Below are positions 16,529 through 24,343 of a stretch of 64,000 nt of DNA, in pieces. Under the pieces are notes generated by a model. It had not been told where the DNA came from, did not search any database, and saw only the letters and a list, made by a program, of their open reading frames with translations. The translations under genes and the position numbers were made by a program. How positions within the stretch are numbered: the stretch's first letter is position 1; each line of letters starts with the position of its first letter. This stretch comes from Pseudomonas laurylsulfativorans (lineage in GTDB: Bacteria > Pseudomonadota > Gammaproteobacteria > Pseudomonadales > Pseudomonadaceae), in contig NZ_MUJK01000004.1 of assembly GCF_002906155.1 (NCBI RefSeq), forward strand, positions 124,001 to 188,000, given 5' to 3'.

Positions 16529-17029
16529 ATGCGAAAATGCAACTCAATGTTTATAGGTTTACTCTTCGCCGGATTACTCAGTCCACTTGCCAGCCATGGA
16601 AAGCAGATGGAGGCTAAGTCTGATATTCAAGCATTGGCCTCATCGCCTCAATGGCTGACAACCAAGGTTTATATAGAGGGAGCCCCTGAAGTAGATGTGA
16701 AGGAAAAGTATCCGGGTGTTGTCGGGATTTCAATGTGGGATCCCGGCCGCAATCGTTATGAGTTTTTCTATACCGATACCGGGTTATCAAAGTATGACAA
16801 TGGTGGTGGCGGTTACTTCCTTGTCACCGGTGACAAAACAACACATATCCTGGTGCCTGATCAAGGAGCGGTCAGGACTGTGGTCAGAAGGCTGGAAAAA
16901 TTGGATAACGAAGAGTTCACCTATTCACGAGAGGTGCCTCGCGACATGGTCGATGCCAATGCGCCTGTCCGGATTTATGTGGTCCATGCGCCCTACAAAG
17001 GCCCTCTGAAGACCTCGATGTCGCACTAA
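16529..17029 (+). CDS. Small exported protein, probable DUF4822 family
   Basis: The product has 166 residues from the ATG at 16529, preceded by GAGGAATTATTCC. The signal peptide MRKCNSMFIGLLFAGLLSPLASHG makes this start better than the far upstream one. The mature part contains TTKVYIEGAPEVDVKEKYPGVVGIS, WDPGRNRYEFFYTDTG and DNGGGGYFLVTGD, then ends with EFTYSREVPRDM and YVVHAPYKGPL. These features fit my memory of DUF4822, a small beta-barrel family without a known function. The gene is visibly richer in A+T than its neighbours and lies, with the next gene, between two copies of a terminator-like repeat inside the steroid cluster. A link to steroid use is not supported. Confidence 0.7.
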   Translation: MRKCNSMFIGLLFAGLLSPLASHGKQMEAKSDIQALASSPQWLTTKVYIEGAPEVDVKEKYPGVVGISMWDPGRNRYEFFYTDTGLSKYDNGGGGYFLVTGDKTTHILVPDQGAVRTVVRRLEKLDNEEFTYSREVPRDMVDANAPVRIYVVHAPYKGPLKTSMSH

Positions 17030-17136
17030 AAACTTCCTGCAGTATTTTATCAGTTCATTGTTTCGATATACCAAGGCGTCGACTTTATTGATGCTGTCCT
17101 GAAATAACATCCGTAGAAAATAAAAAAAGGCACAAC

Positions 17137-17577
17137 ATGATTATTGAATTCAGACCGCTATTAATGTCTATGTTACTGCTGGCTGGAATGTACTCGGCTG
17201 GCGCCAATGCACAGCCGGCAACGCCTTCGATCTCAAAAGAAGCTGTCGCCACGCCAGATAATGCACTCATGCTGACTGTTTTCCTGAAGCACGATCAGTC
17301 ACGCCCATTAGGAGAGTTGAAAGCGCAACTCGCCAAACAGGAATTTTACAAGGTGTTCCCTCCTGCCGGGGTGGAGGTTGTCAGCTGGAATATAACCATG
17401 GGCATAGGACAGGTCATCGTTCTGCGCTTGCCTGCGTCGCGTCTCGCAGCGGTAAATCTCGCACTCGAGAACACCGCGTGGGGAAGTTACCGGACAGAAT
17501 TCTTTCCTACCTATGATTTCAAAGAAATAGCTCTGGCAGAGCAAAACAAAGTGCGAGAAGCCAGATCTAGCCAGTAA
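17137..17577 (+). CDS. Small exported hypothetical protein
   Basis: This 146-residue protein has a signal peptide (MIIEFRPLLMSMLLLAGMYSAGANA). I do not recognise the mature domain: it contains LMLTVFLKHDQSRPLGELKAQLAKQEFYKVFPPAGVEVVSWNITMGIGQVIVLRLP, an alpha/beta pattern resembling a ferredoxin-like or stress-protein fold. It follows the DUF4822-like gene by about 100 nt and shares its lower GC content. The two were probably acquired together. Its function cannot be assigned. Confidence 0.65.
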   Translation: MIIEFRPLLMSMLLLAGMYSAGANAQPATPSISKEAVATPDNALMLTVFLKHDQSRPLGELKAQLAKQEFYKVFPPAGVEVVSWNITMGIGQVIVLRLPASRLAAVNLALENTAWGSYRTEFFPTYDFKEIALAEQNKVREARSSQ

Positions 17578-17650
17578 CTACAGAGCAGATGTGCAGGGTC
17601 TCGAGCGCGTAGGATTTACTTCAGATCCGAACACAATCGCACTCTCCTCA

Positions 17651-17677
17651 AACGGGCCATTTATGGCCCGTTTTTTT
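17651..17677 (+). terminator. Rho-independent terminator after the low-GC gene pair
   Basis: A 9-bp stem AACGGGCCA / TGGCCCGTT with a 4-nt loop is followed by a T run. It shares the end sequence GGCCCGTTTTTTTATG with the terminator at 16243. Confidence 0.85.
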
Positions 17678-17698
17678 ATGTCCCACCATTCCTTTCCG

Positions 17699-17717
17699 CT
17701 AGTCCCATTGGACGATG
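17699..17717 (+). promoter_or_regulatory. Dyad site S7 with -10 element, promoter of the hsaC-ipdABC operon
   Basis: The sequence reads CTAGTCCCATTGGACGATG, the best consensus match. The -10-like TTGAAT (17738-17743) begins 20 nt after it. The hsaC-like ATG is 99 nt downstream of the site. Confidence 0.78.
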
Positions 17718-17815
17718 TTGCCCCTCCCCGAACCCGTTTGAATAGGCCCTACATAAAGTCTCCCCCGGCAGTCGCCGAAGGGCGGCACCGCCTGAGAAAA
17801 ACGAGGAGTGCATCC

Positions 17816-18712
17816 ATGGATATCCGCGGTCTGGGTTACGTCACCCTGTTATCCAGCGACCTGGCGCAATGGCGTCACTACGCAAGCCAGGTGCTGGGCA
17901 TGATGGTCATCGGCAGCGATGACGACGAGCACCTGTACCTGAAGATGGACGAGCGCCACTACCGCATCCTGGTGCAGAAGAACGCCGTGAACGGCTTCGG
18001 TGCCTGCGGCTGGGAAGTCGCTGGCAAGGCGGCGCTGGAGCAGGCGGTCAGCGAGTTGCAACAGGCTGACGTGCAAGTGACCCGTGGTACTGCGGCCGAG
18101 GCCGAGTTGCGCAAGGTCCAGGAGCTGGTGCACTTCAGCGACCCGGATGGCAATCGCCACGAAATTTTCTGGGGCCCGTTGCAGGACTTCGCCCGTTTCG
18201 TTTCACCGGTGGGCGTCAAGGGTTTCGTCACCAATGACCTCGGCATGGGCCACGTCGTACTGCCAGCCCCGGCCTTCGAACGCTGCCGCGACTTCTACGA
18301 ACAGGTGATGGGTTTCGGCCTGTCGGACCTGATGAAAGTCCGCTTCAGCCCGGACCCGGCCGAGCCGCAAAAGCGTATTCACTTCCTGCACTGCAACAAT
18401 GGCCGCCACCACTCGTTGGCGATTTTCGAGTGCCCGATGCCCCACGGCTGCGTGCACATGATGGTCGAGGTAAACGCGCTGGACGAAGTCGGTCGCGCCT
18501 TGGACCGCGTCCACGCCAACGGCGTGAAGCTGTCGGCCACCCTTGGCCAGCACACCAACGACCAGATGATTTCTTTCTATATCAAGACCCCGTCCGGGTT
18601 TGACCTGGAGTACGGCTGCGATGGCCTGGTGGTCGACTGGGACCGCCACACACCGTTCGAAAGCACCGTGGTCAGCCACTGGGGCCACGACTTCAGTGTC
18701 GGTCGCCAATGA
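17816..18712 (+). CDS. hsaC: Extradiol ring-cleavage dioxygenase, 3,4-DHSA type (HsaC/TesB-like)
   Basis: The product has 298 residues from the ATG at 17816 (AACGAGGAGTGCATCC upstream). It is a two-domain type I extradiol dioxygenase of the VOC fold. The iron ligands are His146 (GMGHVVL), His214 (CVHMMVEV) and Glu265 (GFDLEYGCDG). The acid-base His199 (RHHSLAI) and Tyr255 (ISFYIKTP) are also present. The C-terminal ESTVVSHWGHDFSVG closely matches mycobacterial HsaC. It opens the catechol ring A of 3,4-DHSA, the product of HsaAB. The next enzyme, the C-C hydrolase HsaD, is not in the window. This is the first gene of a long operon running to at least 25399. Confidence 0.9.
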   Translation: MDIRGLGYVTLLSSDLAQWRHYASQVLGMMVIGSDDDEHLYLKMDERHYRILVQKNAVNGFGACGWEVAGKAALEQAVSELQQADVQVTRGTAAEAELRKVQELVHFSDPDGNRHEIFWGPLQDFARFVSPVGVKGFVTNDLGMGHVVLPAPAFERCRDFYEQVMGFGLSDLMKVRFSPDPAEPQKRIHFLHCNNGRHHSLAIFECPMPHGCVHMMVEVNALDEVGRALDRVHANGVKLSATLGQHTNDQMISFYIKTPSGFDLEYGCDGLVVDWDRHTPFESTVVSHWGHDFSVGRQ

Positions 18713-18723
18713 GGAACAAGACG

Positions 18724-19605
18724 ATGGACAAGCAAATGACCACCGCCGAGATCGTCGGCCAACTGCGTGACGGCATGACCATCGGTATCGGTGGCTGGGG
18801 CCCTCGCCGCAAGCCGATGGCGCTGGTGCGCGAGATTCTGCGCTCGGACCTCAAGGAGCTAACTGTTGTTGCATACGGTGGTGCGGACGTGGGCATGCTC
18901 TGCGCCGCCGGCAAGATCAAGAAACTGGTGTTCGCCTTCGTTTCCCTGGATTTCATTCCGCTGGAGCCTTACTTCCGCAAGGCGCGCCAGGAAGCGGCAC
19001 TGGAAGTGATGGAGATTGACGAAGGCATGTTGCTGCTCGGTCTGCGGGCGGCGGCGATGAATGTGCCGTTCATTCCGACGGCGGTGGGCCTGGGCACTGA
19101 CGTGCTGCGCCATAACCGCCAGATCAAGTTGATCGCCTCGCCCTATGCCGATGGCAAGGATTGGGTCGCCATGCCGGCACTCAAGCTCGACGCGGCGCTG
19201 GTGCATGTCGACCGTGCCGACAAACGCGGCGTGTGCCAGATCAGCGGTCCGGATCACTACATGGACGACCTGTTCGTACGCGCCGCGACCCACAGCTACG
19301 TGACCTGCGATGAACTGGTCGACAGCGAGTATTTCCATCAGGACAGCGCCCACGCCCACCAAGTGTTCTGGGAACGCAACCTGACCACCGCCGTGGCCCA
19401 CGTGCCGGGCGGGGCGCACCCGTCGTCCTGTGCGCCGCTGTACGGTTTCGACGTCGCGCACTTCAAGGCCTACAACGCCACGGTGCAGGCGGCCGATGGC
19501 TGGGAGGGCTACATGCGCGAGTACGTCGACTGCACCCACGAACAGTATCTGGACAAGGTTGGCGGCCTGGCTGCGATCCGTGAACTGCCGTTGCCGATTT
19601 TCTAA
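18724..19605 (+). CDS. ipdA: CoA-transferase-fold ring hydrolase, alpha subunit (IpdA-like)
   Basis: The product has 293 residues. The ATG at 18724 is preferred, because GAGGAA lies 8 nt upstream; the ATG at 18709 overlapping the hsaC stop is the alternative. It is a class I CoA-transferase alpha subunit: DGMTIGIGGWGPRRKPMALVREIL near the N-terminus, AYGGADVGMLCAAGKIKKLVFAFVSLD, and an acidic cluster at residues 94-100. In steroid degraders IpdAB is not a transferase; it hydrolyses ring C of the CoA-bound cyclohexenone intermediate after ring D has been opened. The IpdB-like beta subunit follows 11 nt later, and a heterotetramer is expected. Confidence 0.87.
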   Translation: MDKQMTTAEIVGQLRDGMTIGIGGWGPRRKPMALVREILRSDLKELTVVAYGGADVGMLCAAGKIKKLVFAFVSLDFIPLEPYFRKARQEAALEVMEIDEGMLLLGLRAAAMNVPFIPTAVGLGTDVLRHNRQIKLIASPYADGKDWVAMPALKLDAALVHVDRADKRGVCQISGPDHYMDDLFVRAATHSYVTCDELVDSEYFHQDSAHAHQVFWERNLTTAVAHVPGGAHPSSCAPLYGFDVAHFKAYNATVQAADGWEGYMREYVDCTHEQYLDKVGGLAAIRELPLPIF

Positions 19606-19616
19606 GGAGCCTTCCG

Positions 19617-20405
19617 ATGAGCACTACTGATTTCAGCCTCGCTGAGTTGATGATCTGCGCGGCCTCCGAAGCCTGGCGCGAAGACGGCGAAGTATTGGCC
19701 TCCGGCATCGGCGTGATTCCGCGTCTGGCGGCATCGCTGGCCATGCTGACCAGCAACCCGCAGCTGCTGATGACCGACTCCGAAGCCTACATGGTCGCCG
19801 AACCGGTGCCCTTGGGTGCGCGCAAAGGCTATGAACCCAAGCGCGATAGCTGGATGGGTTTCTCGCGAATTTTCGATAACGTCTGGGGCGGCAAGCGCCA
19901 CGCACTGGTCGGCCCGACCCAGATCGACCGTTACGGTCAGGCGAACATTTCCTGCATCGGCGACTACGCCAAGCCCAAGGCGCAGATGCTGGGTGTGCGC
20001 GGTTTCCCCGGCAACTCGATCAGCCACGCCAACTCGTTTTGCGTGCCGAGCCACAACCGCCGGGTGTTCGTCGAAGGCGAGGTCGATATGGTCGCCTCGG
20101 TCGGCTACAACCCGGCCCGTCTGGCGCGAGGCTGGTCGTTGGACGATATCGATATCCGCCTGATCATCACCGATCTCTGCGTGCTGGATCTCCAGGGTCC
20201 GCAACGACAAATGCGCATCCGTTCGTTGCACCCCGGCGTGACGGCGGCGCAGGTCCAGGACAACACCGGGTTCGAGCTGCATGTACCGGACGACTGCCCG
20301 ACCACCGCGGCCCCGACGGTCGAGCAATTGCAACTGATCCAGCGTCTGGACCCGCACAACCTGCGCGCCCTGCAACTCAAAGACAACCCGCCAGGCCAAC
20401 GCTGA
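19617..20405 (+). CDS. ipdB: CoA-transferase-fold ring hydrolase, beta subunit (IpdB-like)
   Basis: This 262-residue CoA-transferase beta-type subunit starts at the ATG at 19617 after AAGGAGCC. It shows DGEVLASGIGVIPRLAASLAMLT, the PTQIDRYGQANISCIGDY segment, then GNSISHANSFCVPSHNRRVFVEGEVDMVASVGYN and LDLQGPQRQMRIRSLHPGV. The pairing with the preceding alpha subunit, and the HIP-pathway genes on both sides, support IpdB over a generic glutaconate CoA-transferase subunit. Confidence 0.86.
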   Translation: MSTTDFSLAELMICAASEAWREDGEVLASGIGVIPRLAASLAMLTSNPQLLMTDSEAYMVAEPVPLGARKGYEPKRDSWMGFSRIFDNVWGGKRHALVGPTQIDRYGQANISCIGDYAKPKAQMLGVRGFPGNSISHANSFCVPSHNRRVFVEGEVDMVASVGYNPARLARGWSLDDIDIRLIITDLCVLDLQGPQRQMRIRSLHPGVTAAQVQDNTGFELHVPDDCPTTAAPTVEQLQLIQRLDPHNLRALQLKDNPPGQR

Positions 20406-20428
20406 GCAACGCGTTGCGGAGAAAAGTG

Positions 20429-21301
20429 ATGGCTGAAAATAACGATAAAGACCCGGCCGACGTGGTGCTTTACGAAGTGCAAGGCGCGGTGGCCCTGGTC
20501 ACCATGAACCGCCCCGAGTACCACAACGCGCAGAACTCGCAGATGACTTACGCGCTAGACGCGGCGTTTCGCCGGGCCTGCGATGACGATGAAGTGAAGG
20601 TCATTGTATTGCGTGGCGCCGGCAAGCATTTCTCCGCCGGGCACGACATCGGCACCCCGGGCCGCGACGTCGACAAGAGCTTCGATCGCGCCAGCTTGTG
20701 GTACGACCATGTGAACAAACCGGGCGGTGAGTTTCTCTATGCCCGCGAGCAGGAAGTCTATCTGGGCATGTGCCGTCGCTGGCGCGAGATGCCCAAGCCG
20801 ACCATCGCCATGGTCCAGGGCGCGTGCATTGCCGGCGGGTTGATGCTGGCCTGGGTCTGCGACCTGATCGTCGCCAGCGAGGATGCCTACTTCGCCGATC
20901 CTGTGGTGCGCATGGGCATTCCCGGGGTCGAGTATTTCGCCCACGTGCATGAACTCAATCCGCGCATCGCCAAGGAGTTTCTGTTCCTCGGCGAGCGCAT
21001 GCCGGCACCGCGTGCCTATCAGATGGGCATGCTCAATCGGGTGGTTGCTCGCGACGAGCTGGAACAACAGACCCTCGACATCGCCGGGCGCATCGCGCAG
21101 ATGCCGCGCCTGGGCCTGCAACTGAGCAAGCAAGCGGTGAACAACGCCGAAGACTTGATGGGCAAGCGCGCGACCATGGACATGGTGTTCGGCCTGCATC
21201 ACTTTGCCCATGCCCACAATGAACTGGTGTCCGGTGACCGTCTCGGCGGCTACGACGCCAAGGCCATGGCCAGTTCGCAACGTAAAACGGGCGGGGCGTG
21301 A
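20429..21301 (+). CDS. Enoyl-CoA hydratase/isomerase family protein (crotonase fold)
   Basis: The product has 290 residues from the ATG at 20429 (GCGGAGAAAAGTG upstream). The crotonase core is clear: VALVTMNRPEYHNAQNSQM, then GAGKHFSAGHDIG for the first oxyanion-hole strand, and MVQGACIAGGLMLAWVCDLIVASEDAYFADPVVRMGIPG. A long insertion after the first oxyanion loop (DVDKSFDRASLWYDHVNKPGGEFLYAREQE) makes it longer than the ~250-residue EchA20-like protein at 22401. It probably hydrates or hydrolyses a HIP-pathway CoA ester, comparable to ScdY in Comamonas. Which intermediate it uses is not visible. Confidence 0.85.
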   Translation: MAENNDKDPADVVLYEVQGAVALVTMNRPEYHNAQNSQMTYALDAAFRRACDDDEVKVIVLRGAGKHFSAGHDIGTPGRDVDKSFDRASLWYDHVNKPGGEFLYAREQEVYLGMCRRWREMPKPTIAMVQGACIAGGLMLAWVCDLIVASEDAYFADPVVRMGIPGVEYFAHVHELNPRIAKEFLFLGERMPAPRAYQMGMLNRVVARDELEQQTLDIAGRIAQMPRLGLQLSKQAVNNAEDLMGKRATMDMVFGLHHFAHAHNELVSGDRLGGYDAKAMASSQRKTGGA

Positions 21302-21303
21302 GC

Positions 21304-22371
21304 ATGGCGATCTCGTTGAATACCCGTTTGACACAACTGCTCGGGTGCCGTTATCCGATCATCCAGACCGCCATGGGCTGGGTCGCCGACCCGAAACTGG
21401 TGGCGGCCACGGGCAACGCCGGTGGTTTCGGTTTTCTCGCCGGGGCGACCATCGAACCGCAGCAGATGGAAGCGGCGATTATCGAAACCCGGCGCCTGAC
21501 GGATCAGCCGTTTGGGGTGAACTTCCACATGTACCAGGCCAATGCCAGCGAGATTGTCGAGCTGGTGTTGCGCCACAAAGTCCGGGCGGTCAGCTACAGC
21601 CGTTCGCCGGGCAAGCAGATGATCAGTCGCCTGAAGGACGCCGGCGTGGTGTGCATTCCCACGGTGGGTGCGCTCAAGCATGCGCAGAAAGCCGTGGAAA
21701 TGGGCGCCGATGCAGTGACCGTGCAGGGCGGCGAGGGCGGGGGGCACACCGGTTCTGTGCCGACCTCGTTGCTGCTCGATCAAGTGGTGAACGCAGTCTC
21801 GGTGCCCGTGGTGGCGGCGGGCGGTTTCAAGGACGGCAAGGGGCTGGTTTCGGCCCTGGCCTACGGCGCCGAAGGCATCGCCATGGGCACGCGGTTCCTG
21901 ATGTGCGCCGACAGTCCGGTACCCCAGGCGACCCTGGCGCGCTACCTGGCGGTCAAGGACCCGGCGGCGATCATCATCAGCCGCGCCATCGACGGCATGC
22001 CGCAACGGATGATCCGCAACGAATTGCTCAACCAGCTGGAAAACAGCGGCGGCCTCAAGCGCCTGTTGCTGGCGTTGCAAAGTGGCCTGGCGTATCGCCG
22101 CCACACCGGCATGAGCCTGACGCAACTGCTGACCAGCGCGCTGAAGATGCGCGGCAGCGGTGAGCTGACCGCCGCGCAAAGCATCATGGCCGCCAACGCG
22201 CCGATGGTGATCCAGAAAGCCATGGTCGACGGGCAACCGGCTGCGGGCGTCTTGCCCGCCGGGCAGATCGCCGCATCCATCGACAGCTTGCCCAGTTGCG
22301 CCCAATTGATCGAACAGATCGTCCTCGACGCCGAAGCGCGCCTGGGCGAGCTGTGCCGGCGTGTGTCGTAA
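21304..22371 (+). CDS. ipdC: FMN-dependent oxidoreductase of the nitronate monooxygenase family (IpdC-like)
   Basis: The product has 355 residues from the ATG at 21304. A GTG at 21298 overlapping the previous stop is also possible. It is a TIM-barrel flavoprotein: GCRYPIIQTAMGWVADPKLVAATGNAGGFGFLAG, PFGVNFHMYQ, GADAVTVQGGEGGGHTGSVPTSLLLDQVV, VPVVAAGGFKDGKGLVSALAYGAEGIAMGTRFL. The generic label is nitronate monooxygenase. Between IpdAB and an EchA20-like gene, the better call is IpdC, which oxidises the ring-C ketone CoA ester to the enone needed for ring D opening. Confidence 0.83.
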   Translation: MAISLNTRLTQLLGCRYPIIQTAMGWVADPKLVAATGNAGGFGFLAGATIEPQQMEAAIIETRRLTDQPFGVNFHMYQANASEIVELVLRHKVRAVSYSRSPGKQMISRLKDAGVVCIPTVGALKHAQKAVEMGADAVTVQGGEGGGHTGSVPTSLLLDQVVNAVSVPVVAAGGFKDGKGLVSALAYGAEGIAMGTRFLMCADSPVPQATLARYLAVKDPAAIIISRAIDGMPQRMIRNELLNQLENSGGLKRLLLALQSGLAYRRHTGMSLTQLLTSALKMRGSGELTAAQSIMAANAPMVIQKAMVDGQPAAGVLPAGQIAASIDSLPSCAQLIEQIVLDAEARLGELCRRVS

Positions 22372-22400
22372 GGGGCCATGCATTGTGAAGGAAAGAAACC

Positions 22401-23156
22401 ATGAAACCATTTAGCGTCAGCATCGAACACGGCATTGCCGAACTGGTCTTCGACCGACCGCCGGTCAACGCCTTCAACAACCAGGGCTGGGCCGATATCG
22501 CCAGCGAGATCGAGGGCCTGGGCCGCAACAGCGACGTGCGGGTGATCGTGATCCGTGCCGAAGGACGTGGCTTCTGCGCGGGGGTCGACATCAAGGAACT
22601 GGCCGCCGACGGCAACCTGATCGTCGCGGTGAACAAGGGTAACTACGACAGCTTCAAGGCGATCCACCGCAACCCGAATCCGGTGATCGTGGCCGTGCAC
22701 GGCTTCGTGCTGGGCGGCGGCATCGGCATCTGCGGCGCCGCCGACATCATTGTCGCGTCCGAGTGCGCCACCTTCGGCGTGCCGGAAGTGGATCGCGGGG
22801 CCATGGGCGGCGGCGCGCACTTGCAGCGGCTGTTCCCGGTGCAAAAGGTCCGCCACATGTACTTCACCGGCGAAGCCATCGACGCCGCCGAAGCGTACCG
22901 CCTGGGCGCGGTGGAGCGGGTGGTCAAGCGCGAAGACTTGCGTGACGCCGCGTTGCAGATCGCCCGCACCATCGCCGCCAAGAGCCCGGGCATGATCAGC
23001 CTGGCCAAGGAAGCGTTGACCGGTATCGAAGACGGCAATCTGGAAGACAAATACCGCTGGGAGCAGGGCTTCACCCTCGAAGCCTACCGCTCACTGGACT
23101 CTCAGGAAGCACGCGACTCGTTCGTCGAGAAACGCGATGCCCGATTCAACGGCTGA
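22401..23156 (+). CDS. echA20: Enoyl-CoA hydratase family ring-opening hydrolase (EchA20-like)
   Basis: This 251-residue crotonase-fold protein follows GAAGGAAAGAAACC. It has IAELVFDRPPVNAFNNQGW, then AEGRGFCAGVDIKEL, and VIVAVHGFVLGGGIGICGAADIIVASECATFGVPEVDRGAMGGGAHL. Its length equals that of actinobacterial EchA20, which opens ring D of the bicyclic enone CoA ester. Position next to IpdC and IpdAB supports this. The companion crotonase at 20429 could share or swap the role, so this assignment of the two is only probable. Confidence 0.8.
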   Translation: MKPFSVSIEHGIAELVFDRPPVNAFNNQGWADIASEIEGLGRNSDVRVIVIRAEGRGFCAGVDIKELAADGNLIVAVNKGNYDSFKAIHRNPNPVIVAVHGFVLGGGIGICGAADIIVASECATFGVPEVDRGAMGGGAHLQRLFPVQKVRHMYFTGEAIDAAEAYRLGAVERVVKREDLRDAALQIARTIAAKSPGMISLAKEALTGIEDGNLEDKYRWEQGFTLEAYRSLDSQEARDSFVEKRDARFNG

Positions 23157-23166
23157 AGGCATATCC

Positions 23167-24333
23167 ATGGACCTGACCTATACCCCGGCCCAGCAGGCCT
23201 TTCGCTTTGATGCGCGGACCTGGCTGGCGGCCAATGTACCGAGTGAACCGCTGCAATCGTTCGACACCGAACAGGGCTTTGCCCAGCACCGCGCCTGGGA
23301 AGCCAAACTCAACGAAGGCCGTTGGGGCATGGTCACCTGGCCGACTGAACTTGGCGGCCGTGGCTGCGACCTGATCGAGTGGCTGATTTTCGAAGAGGAA
23401 TACTACCGTTCCGGCGCACCTGCTCGGGTCAACCAAAACGGCATTTTCCTGCTCGGCCCGACCCTGATGGAGTACGGCAGCGAAGAACAAAAGGCCCGGT
23501 TTCTGCCGCGCATGGCCACAGGCGAAGACATCTGGGCCCAGGCCTGGTCCGAGCCGGGCGCCGGCTCCGACATGGCGGCGATCCGCTCCAAGGCTGAACG
23601 GGTGGGCGACCACTACGTGATCAACGGCCAGAAGACCTGGTCGACCCGCGCGGTGTGGGCCGATTGGGCGTTCGGTATTTTCCGTACCGACGCGCAGTCC
23701 CAGCGTCATCACGGACTGACCTTCATCCTGCTGCCGCTGGACACACCGGGGATCACCGTACGGCCGATTCCGCAACTCAACGGCTTGCCGGGCTTTGCCG
23801 AGATTTTCTTCGACGACGTCAAGGTGCCGGTGGAAAACGCTCTCGGTGGCGAAGGCATGGGCTGGCACGTAGCGATGTCCACCGCCGGTTTCGAGCGCGG
23901 TTTGTTGCTGCGTTCACCGGCGCGCTTCCAGGAAACCGCCAAGCGCCTGGTGCAGCTGTACCTGGCCAACCGCGAGCAGGCCGACCGCGACCCGGCCATC
24001 GGCGAGGCGGTGATGCGCGCCTGGCTCGATGCCGAGGCCTACACCCTGAGCACTTACATGACCGCTTCGCAACTGGTGCAGGGCGGCAAGATCGGGCCGG
24101 AATCGTCGACCAACAAGATCTTCTGGTCCGAACTCGACCAGCGCATGCACGACACCGCCATGAGCATTCTCGGATTGCGTGGCGAGCTGCTGCCAGATGC
24201 CCCCGCCGCCGGTGACGTCGGCCATTGGCTGGAAGGTTTCCTGTTTGCCCAGGCCGGGCCGATCTACGCCGGCACCAACGAGATCCAGCGCAACATCATT
24301 GCCGAACGCATGCTCGGCATGCCGCGAGCCTGA
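23167..24333 (+). CDS. Acyl-CoA dehydrogenase (FadE30/FadE31-like)
   Basis: The product has 388 residues from the ATG at 23167 (GAAGG 8 nt upstream). An in-frame ATG at 23137 would overlap the previous gene by 20 nt. Acyl-CoA dehydrogenase features run throughout: WPTELGGRGCDLIEWLIFEEEYYRSGAP, AQAWSEPGAGSDMAAIRSKAERVGDHYVINGQKTWSTRA, and the C-terminal YAGTNEIQRNIIAERMLGMPRA. It lies 10 nt upstream of a second, shorter acyl-CoA dehydrogenase gene. Steroid-pathway dehydrogenases often work as heteromers of two adjacent gene products, so these two may form one α2β2 enzyme. A short substrate such as a ring-opened CoA intermediate is expected. Confidence 0.87.
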   Translation: MDLTYTPAQQAFRFDARTWLAANVPSEPLQSFDTEQGFAQHRAWEAKLNEGRWGMVTWPTELGGRGCDLIEWLIFEEEYYRSGAPARVNQNGIFLLGPTLMEYGSEEQKARFLPRMATGEDIWAQAWSEPGAGSDMAAIRSKAERVGDHYVINGQKTWSTRAVWADWAFGIFRTDAQSQRHHGLTFILLPLDTPGITVRPIPQLNGLPGFAEIFFDDVKVPVENALGGEGMGWHVAMSTAGFERGLLLRSPARFQETAKRLVQLYLANREQADRDPAIGEAVMRAWLDAEAYTLSTYMTASQLVQGGKIGPESSTNKIFWSELDQRMHDTAMSILGLRGELLPDAPAAGDVGHWLEGFLFAQAGPIYAGTNEIQRNIIAERMLGMPRA

Positions 24334-24343
24334 GGAATAGACC

